DNA from: Endothia cerciana
Lineage: Eukaryota > Ascomycota > Sordariomycetes > Diaporthales > Cryphonectriaceae
Length of the DNA stretch: 64,000 nucleotides
Direction: 5' to 3'
NCBI GenBank assembly: GCA_026119935.1
Contig: JALRMH010000009.1
Span: 806,001 to 870,000, forward strand
The notes below the pieces were generated by a model, which saw only the letters and a program-made list of their open reading frames with translations, ran no database searches and was not told the origin of the DNA. Positions 21,384-31,790 of this stretch are shown here, one piece after another. Position 1 is the stretch's first letter. Each line of letters begins with the position of its first letter. The position numbers and the translations under genes are program-made.

Positions 21384-23030
21384 TTCAATATATATACATA
21401 TATTGATTTTATCTACTTTTCTATCTTATTCACCCACTACAATACAACCCTCCTCATCAGTAACTAATTCGATACTGCTCTCTTTAGCCTGACTGTCCTC
21501 GTCTTGATTAACTGCATTTTAAGCCCTCTGTATAGCTTCAATCCCTGCAAACCTCGAATTTGGGCTTGTCTCGACCCTTCGTCTTTTCCTAGGCCTTGAG
21601 CCCTCAACTTGTGCTTTTAAAGCCTTGTTTTCCTCTAAAGCCTTAGCCAAGGCTAGATCCCTCTCATCCCAAGCCTTTTTTATCTTTCTGAAAAGTAGAC
21701 GTTGTGCTGGCACAGAGGAAAGCTGATGCCGATTTTGTTGAAGTTGATAGTATAGATCTTTAGCCTTCCTAGGGGTCGAATAGATATCTGGCTGGCTTGA
21801 GGAGGCTTTCGGGGTAAATCTTGCCTCTGTTGATAGCTTTGAGCTTGAACCAGGCTTAGCTTAAAGATGTTATTAACTGTTCTCGACAAGAAGAGGGCTG
21901 AAGAGTGGCTTAGCCAGACGAATAGGCTATAGACCTGTTGCTTTCTATCCAGATCTGATATTCTAGCTAGAAAGGCCTTCTATCCGAGCCAGACGATAGT
22001 TCTTAAGGAATAATCGCTTGCCTAGGACAGTTGAGTCCCCTTATTAACTCAAAGCACTAACTTTCCTCCTATAAGCCCTTTTAAGAGATGAAAAGACCCC
22101 TAGATCAAGAGGTTGAAGGACATAAGAAGTATAAGGAGGTAAATAAAGTAAGAAAATATTATTCTGAAAGCATTCCTATATAAATTCATTAGTTATATAG
22201 CTGCTATAGCTATCTAAGATTAATAGCCTAGCCTTTAAAGGGTCTTCCGGCTAGCTACTAAGAATGAAGATCTTCTTTAGCTATTCGAGTGCTATTATAT
22301 TATCTATCTATCTGTTTTGCGTAGTAGCAAATTACCAGCCCTGAAAAGAGTCTAGAAGAGAAGGAAACTATTACTATTATATAGTTTTCCCTTTAAAAAT
22401 AACTAAAGGAAGGAGATGGTTACCAGTAGCTGAGATGCACTTAAGGAAAGAGGTCCAGGCTCTAGACCTATAGTCTTTTTTCTGGATTAAATGTGAAGAG
22501 AAGCCTCCGAGGACTAATCTATTCTCTCCCTGGCCTTCTATTATCCTAGCCTCGTCTATATTCCATCTATTAGCTGGCTTGATAGCTTGGAGCTGAGGGA
22601 GATCAAGCAGATGGAACCAAGGTCGGATTACCTCTGTTGTTGCTCTATTAGTTCGAACAGAAGTAATCCGCCGAGCTTTCTGGACCCTGATCTCTGGATT
22701 TCTCTTCAGAAAAGACGCAGTCCATCTCTTTCCTAGAGGTTGAAGATCTCTATGGACCTTGAGGATCCTCTGGGCGAAAAGCCTCAGCTCTGAGTGGCTA
22801 GGAGGGAGTCCTAGGCTTTCCTGAATAAGAATCCATTTAACTAGTTTCCTTTCCTGGCTAATAGAGAGCCTTTGCAAAGAATCAGCGGCGAGCTGACGAG
22901 GTTGCGTGCCTGTTAAACGATTGCGAATAGTTGTATAAGGAACTCCCTATTTAATCGAGGCCTTTCGAATAGACAGGCCTGCCTTGACAGCCTGAATGGC
23001 CTGATCGATCTCAGATTCGGTATAGGGACC
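21384..23030 (-). pseudogene. broken pogo/Fot1 transposase
   Basis: Read leftward from about 23030: an N-terminal HTH part (MGPYTESEIDQAIQAVKAGL, then PYTTIRNRLTGT) is followed by a CENP-B-like DNA-binding region (WTASFLKRNPEIRV) and a DDE domain (WNIDEARI, then LILDSYSSYI and LPPYTSYVLQPLDLGVFSSL). The tail has a Lys/Arg-rich patch near 21560-21590. The frame from 22877 runs on past 22377 with many in-frame stops but little frame shifting. A cluster of four TAA/TAG codons at about 22366-22380 reads as former Gln codons. A shift or lost intron occurs near 21720-21880. Asp-Glu-Ala stands where related proteins usually have Asp-Glu-Thr. The gene cannot give a functional transposase. Confidence 0.88.
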
Positions 23031-23130
23031 CATCGTATAATAATTGATATATGGTAAAAATATGAAGCTATTTAGAAAAGAATTGATAGAGAAAAGTGAG
23101 GATATATAAGGTGGGTTAAAATAGCGGTGT

Positions 23131-23184
23131 GGCTGACCAGGGTGATCCAAAGGGGGGGGTGATCCAAAGGGGGGTGGTCTGACT
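23131..23184. repeat. right terminal inverted repeat
   Basis: Reverse complement of the left end, with the same internal doubled gatccaaagggggg unit, and followed by the TA duplication at 23185-23186. Confidence 0.93.
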
Positions 23185-25002
23185 TAATTAGATGAAGGAC
23201 ATGGCGTAGCTGTGCTATAGCTGGAGCTTTCAACCCACACTCGCTGAATACATTTCATTCTCAAAACCCGTCGAGTTCTCTGCTGGGTCTTGGATTTCTC
23301 TACGTCGCCCGGGGAAGGGGGGAAGGTGGGGTTGGGCCTGAACGAAGGGCCTTTCCATCTCCCTGGTAGCAACAGAGCCACCCGCAGATTCACCTTCGGA
23401 ATGAACAGCGGGAATGCTCATCGCTGGAGGTACACGTCTTCGTAGCTACTTGTAGTCACCACACAGGCCATTGCAACAAGGCCAAGGCTCGCCAACCCTA
23501 CCGTCCTGACCGAGACTTCTGCAACACCCGAGGGAGGCACTGCGCTCACAGGGTAGCAGGGCAACCAACCACTTAGGCTATGCCTTGTTTGCAGAGCCGT
23601 CCCGCGTCTCGCTGCGCGCATTAACCAAACCAAGTTTCAACCCCCCGCCCCCCCCCTTCTCTCTCCCTCTCTCATTCTTGAGAGGCCCGCTCGTGGGAAT
23701 CAGCCTCAGACTGGATCGTGCAGGATGGCGTTTCCCGCGTATGTCAAAGCCAACGAAAGGAGAGCCAGGGTGGTGGTCACCGTCACGTGGGCGCCCATCT
23801 CGATGAGCCCACACTGCAACATCGAAGGGGCGTGTGTTACGGGAGCGATGCGGAGCCAAATACCAGATCGTCGCGTGCGGGAGCTGAAGGTTTGCGCAAA
23901 AGCGGCCCCCCCGTGTTTGAAGCATCGAGATGAGAGATGAACACGGGAGGATTCCATTCCGGCCTAGCCCAGGGACGCAGGAATCTCGATGTCGGACTAT
24001 AGTCTCGTCTGGGCGGTTAGTGGGATCGTACCTTTTGGCCCTTCGGGGGTGCCCATAGGTGTGCAATTCCAAATCCAGCAAGCGTGGGTGGTGAGGGTTC
24101 ATCTCCCCCCCCCCCCCTTGCGCTCCGCACGGCTGTCTCTACGAACCCCGTCGAGATGTGCAAGCAGATAACGCTTCCGAGCCGTCGGTTGTCCTGGACG
24201 GGCTTCGCGGGGTTGCCCCTACGTACGACCGCCCTCACCGTAGGCTGTGGCTGTCCGGAACACGGGCTCCTATGTGTACGGTAGCATCACGTGCGTCACA
24301 AGCTGGAGGAGCTTGGCCAGGGGCTGCCCGGCAGCCAGGGGAAGATATCGCGGATTTCAAGGATTTCCGTATCACGGCAGGAATGGGGATTCTTCTGACA
24401 CTCGAGCCGGGAGAAAGGCTTCCTCGCCGCCGACCGTCGCGCGCCCACCTGGTCTGACACCAAGGCGGGCCGCGGAGGCGCGGCTGTCAGCGATGAGTCT
24501 CGTAAGCCCATCGCACGGGCAGCCCTAACGGGAGGGGTATCGGTCTCGAGCTTAGCTCTGTGGCAGACGGGGATGGAACCCAGGCCTCAGCGCAATGTCA
24601 GTCTGTCGTGCGCGGGGAGAGGCCCGCCATCAGACAGGAGATCTGCAAAAGCGTCGGCAACCCTGCGGCTCTTCTAGGCCCCCGTGGGGCATTCATGCTA
24701 CTATGGTATGTGAGGGAGGTCTAGACCGGCCCAGACCTTTTCGCCCTCGCGCTGGTGTGGCTGTCTGGCCGGGAATAGGCATGTTCCTCGTGTCATCCCG
24801 CGTCACTCGCTATAACCATTTTTCCGGGCGAGGACGGGCGTTGGGGATGGTCAAGACCACGACAAGAGGCGTAATAATGTACAAGGTAATCTCGTCGTGA
24901 CAGTATACCCGAATGCACAGATTAGGTTCGCCTCCACCTACGAGCGTCAAGAGCAGGACCCTTTGAGCGGGATGACGTCCACCTTGACAGTTCGGAGCCC
25001 CT

Positions 25003-25027
25003 GATCTCGATCGATGAATTTACGATC
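25003..25027. promoter_or_regulatory. candidate White Collar-type GATC/CGAT cluster
   Basis: Within 25 bases there are three GATC and three CGAT words, including the palindromic GATCGATG core. White Collar complex light-response elements are known to contain paired GATC/CGAT words. The site lies 3.75 kb upstream of the frq ATG. Function is inference. Confidence 0.35.
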
Positions 25028-26768
25028 TTCAGGGTCTTAGGGTATATACCATGGTACAGCCGGGAGCGGACTAGGCACGCCTGGCTGGCGTGATGGCTGG
25101 CCCAGCGGCTTACCGCAATTGAGTTTGGCGTGTGACGGCTATAAACACCCCCGGGTGTGTGTGTGTGTGTGTGTGTATGTGTGAAATTTTGATCTTATTT
25201 TCCTGTGTTATTACACACGGAACTACGCTTGAAAGATGTTTTTTGGGATGCTGTCAAGGTGCATCGGATCTTGGCTTGGGGGAGAGAAGGGTTTAGCCTC
25301 CTGGGACCTCAACCTCGCAAGCACGCAGAGTTTCTCGTCAGGGTCCAAAAGTTCCTACCGAAGATCGCGCAGCTGTCAGACAGCGCTCATCCGAGTTAAG
25401 GGTGTCAGGGGTCAGCATCTGGGGGGGGGGGGGGCAGGGCGGGTGGCGAGCTGTAGCGTACCCTGCCTGCTAAACGAGGTGGTGTTCAGGGACGGAATCT
25501 CGATCCCAAACTTTAAGGGTTCACCCTAATCCCCCTTCTCCTCGGCATGATACCATTCGCAAATCACCCCGTGTCACGTCAGCGCAAGATGTTTGCTGTC
25601 GGAGGTTCAGCGATGACAGACTTTCAGCGCTACTACCATTATGTAGCAGGGCGGCCCAAGGGCCCAGGCTTGTGACATCGCCGATTCGAACACAAGCTCG
25701 AACACGAGGTTGATTGTCCGCGAGGTCTCAGCATCGTCCGTTCTTATAGGAGAGATTGTCCTGGACCCGCCCATCAACTTCGTCATAGGGGTCCCAGGGG
25801 TCCTAGATCAGCGGCTCTTGAGCCCACTACTGGTGCTCCGTCAGGCTCCTTCTGGAAGTCGTGTCAAAGAAGAAAAAAACCTGAATGCGGGCACACGGCT
25901 GACACGCACACGACGGTTTCCCCGCTGCAAGCCCGGGGCAGGGTCGCAGATTCGAGGCGTTTCCATGCACGCCAAATCTCGAGTGTCGGTGTGTTGTGAG
26001 AGGTTCGTGGTGCGACGGATCGTGATGCCACATTCGCTTTGCCGGACGCCAAGCCCCCCAGACAGCCACGGGTGCTGCTGCGCCTGTCTGCCCGGTACAG
26101 ATATCAGGCAACTTGAGGTGGACACAGCAGCTCCTCGTTCACCATACCCGGGGTCCTGTGACCACAGACGCAGGCGATTGATTACAGGGCGGAACACGGA
26201 TCCCTCAGGGTCACTTCAGAGGACACCCGCGGGTGGATGGCCTCTGTTCGTCGCCGCGCACAGTCGCTGAGCAGGTGGACCACCCTTCCTGCTGAGCTTC
26301 GTAGCCGGGCCCCCTCAGGCCCGTTCCCTGGGGCAGCCGAGACAGGATCGTCTCTCTGGACACACTCACCAGGGAGACAGGAGCATTTGTTGGCCCGACG
26401 CCCCTGGGCGAACATCAGCAGATGGGTCTATCGCCCGTACCACGATAGTGGTCGGGAGCGGGATTGGTCCAAGGGGGGTGTGTTACCTGAGGCACAGTGT
26501 ACAGTGGCCTTTTTTCTCGTTCCACCCGTCTGGGCTTATGACAGGCCAGAGCGGAGGGCGGGCTGGCACGGGCGGGTGGTGAAAAGGTAGGCTCGATGAC
26601 AGAGCCAAAAGTCAGATCTCTGCAGAGGAAGGACCCCGGGACGGGAGCGGGTGCAAATATTTTACCATGGGCTGGCAGTGCCGCGTTTCCTTCCCAACGT
26701 GGGCGCGCGGGAGGAGGGATGAAACCAAGAAGGGTGGGACCGCCTCCAGGGTGTCGTCAGGGCTCCTG

Positions 26769-26801
26769 TGATTGGCCAGGCATGGGCCACCTGACCAATC
26801 A
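26769..26801. promoter_or_regulatory. inverted CCAAT pair
   Basis: TGATTGG and CCAATCA face each other across a partly palindromic centre (CCAGG...CCTG). It fits a doubled site for the CCAAT-binding complex in a promoter about 300 bases before a TATA-like sequence. Confidence 0.45.
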
Positions 26802-26807
26802 CACCGG

Positions 26808-26842
26808 CGATGAGGTGACGTCGATGTCAGCCCACGGCGATA
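26808..26842. promoter_or_regulatory. candidate clock-box-like CGAT repeats
   Basis: CGATG at 26808 and 26822 and CGATA at 26838, spaced 14 and 16 bases, overlap a TGACGTC (CRE-like) core. Two direct CGATG repeats are the hallmark of the Neurospora frq clock box. The site is just under 2 kb upstream of the frq start codon. Confidence 0.4.
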
Positions 26843-27073
26843 AAGGCACGCCCTGGCCCCACCAGGCGATTGTAAGTGAAGCGAGGCATGCGAGAACGTC
26901 TTCCAGCTCTGTCGCCGCGGCCTCACACCGGGGCCGGCGAGGACAGCAGGACAGATCGAGGACGGCGGGGCGTCCAGCGGAGCGATCATGAGACTGGCGG
27001 GCCCGGCGACATGCTGTGGTCGGTCACGATGCCGTGTGGGCGGAGGCCGTGTTGCGGAGCGGGAGGAGGCTGC

Positions 27074-27080
27074 ATTTATA
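27074..27080 (+). promoter_or_regulatory. TATA-like element
   Basis: atttata, in a GC-rich setting, 230 bases after the CGAT repeats. It is a possible core promoter for frq, which would give a leader of about 1.65 kb, comparable to the long leader of Neurospora frq. Confidence 0.3.
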
Positions 27081-27270
27081 CCCACGCCCCAGCAGCGGTC
27101 GTGGCCAAGGCAGGCCTTGTCCAGAACGTGGACCCCTATTCGATACATGGGGTAGGTACCACACCAAAGAGGAAAATACCGGGGCTCTCTAGCCCGGTGT
27201 GCCCTCCTCGATCGCCTTCTGGCCCTAGCCACTGCTGAGGATCGAGGCAAGTCATGAGCATCGCCATCTC

Positions 27271-27502
27271 ACTCACACACACACTCTCACACACACACAC
27301 TCTCACACACACACACTCTCACACACACACACTCTCACACACACACACTCTCACACACACACACTCTCACACACACACACTCTCACACACANNNNNNNNN
27401 NNNNNNNNNNNNNNNNNNNNNNNNNNNNNNNNNNNNNNNNNNNNNNNNNNNNNNNNNNNNNNNNNNNNNNNNNNNNNNNNNNNNNNNCACACACACTCTC
27501 TC
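27271..27502. repeat. 16-bp CA-rich minisatellite with sequence gap
   Basis: Tandem copies of a 16-base unit (tctcacacacacacac) run to 27391, then 96 N to 27487, then the same CA/CT sequence resumes. The gap is clearly an assembly break inside the repeat and its true length is unknown. Confidence 0.95.
27392..27487. other. assembly gap (96 N)
   Basis: Undetermined bases within the CA-rich minisatellite. Confidence 1.
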
Positions 27503-28776
27503 TGTGACAAGCTAGCTGATGGCAAAAAAATCAGCCACCGTGGGTTCGGTCTCCTGCCCTGCCTACACATCACTGTTCTCGGCGGGCGGGCTGAACCCAT
27601 GGACCGATGTTCCTTTTTTCCTTGATTCCAGCCCTGCCACCCACACCACCCCCACTCCCAGAACGGGGCGCCCCTCGGCACCGCCCTTGTTCACACCCGC
27701 TGTCGACAATCTCGATGTTGTCTACTGCATCGTGATTTTCGGCTCACGATTTGCGTCACAGCCTCCCATCCTTCTCTCGTCTTTCGACAAAACCGCCCTG
27801 CACCCCCGACCCCCCCGACCCCCCGCTCCGCGCAACGGCGATATCCTCAATTTTTCCTGCCATCTAACTTTCTGTCCTGACAGCCAGCCAGCCCATACTC
27901 AACACCACTCGACATCTTGTCCCCCATCCAGACTAAACAAGCAAGGCGCCCGACCACCACACATCATCAACACTTCAACCTTGCGCCTGCAGCCAGCCCA
28001 CTGTGGTCTCAGCAAGATACAGGTACGCCAGGCCTCCTCGCCTTTTGCTCTTTATGGTTCTCGTCGGAGGTCCCTCGTCAGTCCCATCAGCAAGTCCGAG
28101 TGGGCTGCGAGGTTACCCCCCTAGGGCTTGTTGCACCGTTGCCCAGTGCCTCGACGTCGGCAGGCCCAGTAACCTCGCAACACTCCGTGCGCCCACCACG
28201 GTGGCGCCCCCCCCCCCCACTCCCCCCATTCATCCAATTCTATCCCCCCTTCTGCTGCGCTTCACTCGCCACTTGGACCGCCATGCTTGATATGTTTAAA
28301 TCAAAAACACCGACCCACGCTCCCACCACGCTCCCACCACGCTCCCACCACGCTCCCACCACGCTTGGAAATTTTTGAAATATCGTATACAACAATTCCC
28401 TGCTATCCCTTGATTTTCTTGCTGGCACCTGGTCGTCTCTGGGATGCGCAGCTCCAGTTCCCACCTCTCCTCCTTGGGACGATCCCACATCTTGCCGTGG
28501 ACATGAAGACTTACACGTGCTGCCAGTGCGCTTTCGCTGCGTGATCAGTCCAACAAACCCCGTCGCAGGTACCAGCTATCCAAAGCTGGCACGCGCTGGG
28601 CCCCCCCCCGTCTCGAAATACCTCTGCGGAATTCCGCAAATCCTCAGCTCTACCCCCCCCCCCCCCACACAAAAAAAACCGTAGCCCGGACTCTGGATCA
28701 CTTTTCCCTTGTGGGCATGCCCTCCGCACCATGACCCATAGGGACCTCCTGCTTCACGGACTACATCCCAACCACC
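27503..28776 (+). other. probable frq 5' leader with upstream ATGs
   Basis: Pyrimidine-rich sequence with several short upstream open frames (ATGs at 27519, 27599, 28283, 28504, 28719 and 28731 among others), an 11-bp tandem repeat (28317-28367) and a run of 14 C (28653-28666). Neurospora frq also has a leader of about 1.5 kb with several small upstream frames, so this stretch is probably transcribed leader rather than another gene. Confidence 0.45.
28317..28367. repeat. 11-bp tandem repeat in frq leader
   Basis: About four and a half copies of cgctcccacca in a row. Confidence 0.9.
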
Positions 28777-31700
28777 ATGGCCGACGTTAGAGGCAAATAT
28801 CAAGAGACAGGGCCGCCGCTTACCAGCGACCGCGGCCATCCCATGCCACGGAGAACCACCCCCGAGAAATCCGTTACCCTACGACACCACCGTCTTGCTC
28901 GGGATGCCTCCATGAGGCCCGAGCCCGCCAGCAACGCCGACTCGAGTGGCCCTCGCAGGCGGAATTCCTCGGGCGACGGCCACGAAACCGGCCAGAGCGA
29001 CCCCAAGAACTGGTTCGACCGTTCCAATCGCAATCCTCCTGCCGCCTTTGATCATGTCTCCATGGATGGTATGGTTTTCAGTACTGCCGCTTCGTTCCCT
29101 CGGCGCAGCTGACGAGACTTGTAGTCGATCCGCCCTTCTTCCAGAAGCAGTCCGACTCGTCCAACGAAGACATGAATCCCACCCGGGGCGCCGCGTACCA
29201 GTTCCCTCCTTCCGCCTACCAGCAGTCTCTGTTGACTAGGCCGCCGATGCCAGCACACAGCAGCAGCGCGGATGATTTTAGAAGTGTCATTGACGACCTG
29301 ACCATCGAGAACAAACGTCTGAAGGAAGAGCTGAAGAGGTACAGGCAGTTTGGTCCAGACGCCCTGCGGAAGGACAAACTGTTCGAGATCAAGTACCATG
29401 GGCTGCCCAAGAAGAAGAAGATGGAACTGGAGGCGACGCTGCGTGATTTCGCCTCGAGCCTGGAAGGGTCCACGACGTCCTCGCAGCAGCGGAAGAAGTC
29501 CTCGAAGCATGTGGGCAGGCTTCAGGGCTCAAGCTCGAACTCGAAGCACGCCTCCTCGTCCTCGTCACACTCACGACCGGTCGATTCTGCATATGCTTCG
29601 GTGTCGACCGGCCCGAGCTCGATTGGTAACCAGAACGCGTCGGCGAGCTGGACCGGCCGGCCCTCTCTGGGCCGGGGAAGATCTTCCGCGGAGCAAAAAG
29701 TGGAGACCTACCTCCGAGAGACCCCAGAGGGCCTGCTTCCTCGCCACATTGCGTTGACGGATAAGGAAAAGAAGAAGTTGGTGGTGCGCAGACTCGAACA
29801 ACTGTTCACGGGCAAGGCTGGCGGCAAGAATAAGAAGGCTCGCCGGAACCAGCCAGCCCCGGCGAACCCAGTCCTAGAGCCTCAAGTTAGTCTCGAGGGG
29901 GTTATCTCCGCGCCGCCCCTGCTATCGGGACAGCCTCCGGTCCCAGCTCAGGACGAGCTGTCCAGAGAGGCGCGCATACAGCTGCACGATGCAAGCAAAA
30001 AGGACAACTCCCGCGAGATGTCATCAGCATCCAACTCCAATGGTGAGAACGACCCGGGCGAGAATCTCACTGGCAGCGGCAGCGGCAGCAATGAACACAA
30101 CGTTCAGGATAGTTCGCCGCAGGACGCGGAACTTCCTGAACAGAGGGCGACGAGGCCTCTTGACCTGGACCCGGACAGGATCCAGGTCCCTGCCGAGAAC
30201 ATGCAGTACATCCGCCACCTGGGTGTCACGGCGCCGCAATATCTGGATGAGACCAAGTTCACGCAGCAAGATGTCTCGATGGATGCGGACGGGTGGATCC
30301 ACCTGAACCTCCTTTGCAACCTGGCGCAGCTTCATATCCTGAACGTCACTCCTGACTACATTCGCTCAGCTGTCGCGGAGAGGTCTGCAAAGTTTCAACT
30401 CTCCAGAGACGGCCGCAAGATCCGCTGGCGTGGTGGAACCGAAGGGACCAGGTTCAGCAGCGACAGCAGTGGGGACAGCTCCCTGAGGAGTCCCAACACG
30501 GAAGGTACAGAGGGCTCGAACGGAGAGGGACAGCGGAAGAGGCAGAAGACAAGTGCCGAGACGTCCGCGCACTCGAGCAAGAGCCAGGCAAAACTTGGTC
30601 ACCAGGCATCCGCGTCGTCCGAGAGCTTCCACTACAAGCCGATGTTCGTCCACAATCAGTCCTCCTCGGTTGAGACGTCGCTTGATGATACGGCATCACA
30701 AGCTTCCTTCCCAGCCGCCGAGAACAGCAACATCAATTCTCGCTCCACTGGCTTCGTCAGCGGGTCCGGCTCATCTCCGCGAAAGAAGCGGCGCCGTGAT
30801 GGTGCCATCATCTACTATACCGGCGCTCCGTTCTGCCTGGATCTGTCAGGGGACCCGAGCGACATGTCGCCCACCACTTATATGACGTCCTCGGGTCATG
30901 AGCAGGAGTCTCTGCAGGCAGATGATGGAGTGCCGAGACTATCTCGCACCTCCTCGGGCTCGTCGCTTCCCTATCGCCCTCTTGTCGATGGGCCAGAGCA
31001 GTCGGGTCCTGACGCAGGAAACGAGTCCGAGCATGTCCTTGACGACTCAGACACGTCGGATGCTGAGGATTTTGGTTTCTGTTGGTGTGACAATCCCGAG
31101 AAGACACAACTAAAGCCCCTTCAGGCCTGCTTGGAGCCCTGTGGCCTGGGTGGTGTCACCCCAGAGGATCACTTCGCGGTGCTTGTCGTCACCCGGCATC
31201 CCATTCTAGCCGGGTATAGAGGCCGGCCAGTCGTCAACCGTCTCAAATCAGATGGGACGACAGACTCGATTGCGAATCGGATTGCTGGGCTGTCGACAAG
31301 CTCGCCTCGCACAACCGGCCGTGTCTCTGAGCGCTCGCCGCTCGTCCAACTACAGGTACTGCAAGAGAGGTATAAGGACCTGAAGCCCTTGCCCCTGCCC
31401 CCGCCTGCGATCTTCTACCCTCCATTCACCGAGACAACAGAATCAGATGACTCGAGCTTCGAGGACGACTACGTAGAAGAAGAAGAAGAAGATTCCGACT
31501 TGATCATGGATGACTCGGAAGACGCCATCTCGCAACGGGCCAATCCTCACCAGTCAGACAATGATTATCCCGTCATTGGTGATCTAGGTTCGGATAAGGA
31601 GGAGGACCAGTTTGACAGCGACGATGTCAGGCTGAATTCCAAGGTGTCGTTTGCCCCTATTCGAAGGCTGTCAGGCGTCCCGCGCCCTGACGGGAGCTTC

Positions 31701-31790
31701 ACCAAGGTGTTGGGGAGACACCCGGACAGCTCGGGCGCGACGGCCGGTGAAGCGAGCGGCTACTCCTCGGGTCGCGAGGAGTCGGGCTGA
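28777..31790 (+). CDS. frq: circadian clock protein FREQUENCY
   Basis: Two exons, 28777-29068 and 29125-31790, with a 56-nt intron; 985 residues, close to the 989 of Neurospora FRQ. FRQ is the negative arm of the fungal clock: with FRH and casein kinase 1 it inhibits the White Collar complex, and progressive phosphorylation times its turnover. Seen in order: the N-terminal QSDPKNWFDRSNRNP and VDPPFFQK; a coiled coil needed for dimerisation (about 146-173, DDFRSVIDDLTIENKRLKEEL); the QKVETYLRETPEGLL and KKKLVVRRLEQLFTGKAGG region; DGWIHLNLLCNLAQLHILNV and KFQLSRDGRKIRWRGGTEG (casein kinase-binding area); a basic KKRRRDG nuclear-signal-like patch before AIIYYTGAPFC; and an acidic C-terminal part (EEEEEDSDLIMDDSED). 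Ser-rich low-complexity stretches fit many phosphosites. The 97-codon first exon and the intron position match the known gene. Promoter candidates are listed upstream. Confidence 0.98.

Larger units (their letters stand above)
21327..23184 (-). mobile_element. Fot1/pogo-like DNA transposon, inactivated
   Basis: An 1858-bp element with matching inverted ends and a TA target duplication (21325-21326 and 23185-23186). The length, TA target and the encoded DDE transposase with a CENP-B-like helix-turn-helix N-terminus place it in the pogo/Fot1 branch of Tc1/mariner. The interior is markedly more AT-rich than the flanks. Stop codons sit where Trp or Gln would be expected, as left by C-to-T mutation on either strand (RIP). 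The complete ends suggest a fairly recent insertion. Confidence 0.93.
23187..27270. other. GC-rich gene-free stretch, likely frq upstream region
   Basis: About 4.1 kb with no supported gene. Open frames are short, start on many strands and frames, and have no family-like segments. It contains runs of C at 24106-24117 and G at 25421-25434, a short GT microsatellite near 25157-25175, CGAT/GATC clusters (25003-25027 and 26808-26842), an inverted CCAAT pair (26769-26801) and a TATA-like site (27074-27080). The last items suggest a promoter reading toward frq, whose coding start is 1.7 kb further on. Confidence 0.45.

Noticed and set aside
25683..25760. Possible tRNA B box (gattcgaa) near 25683
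   Set aside because: No matching A box, acceptor stem or anticodon arm could be drawn on either strand.
26612..27250. 212-codon minus-strand frame upstream of frq
   Set aside because: Arg/Pro/Ser-rich composition typical of chance frames in GC-rich DNA, and it covers promoter-like signals.
27271..27502. CA-rich repeats as telomeric or CRISPR-like repeats
   Set aside because: They do not match the TTAGGG telomere unit, and there are no spacers; it is a plain minisatellite.
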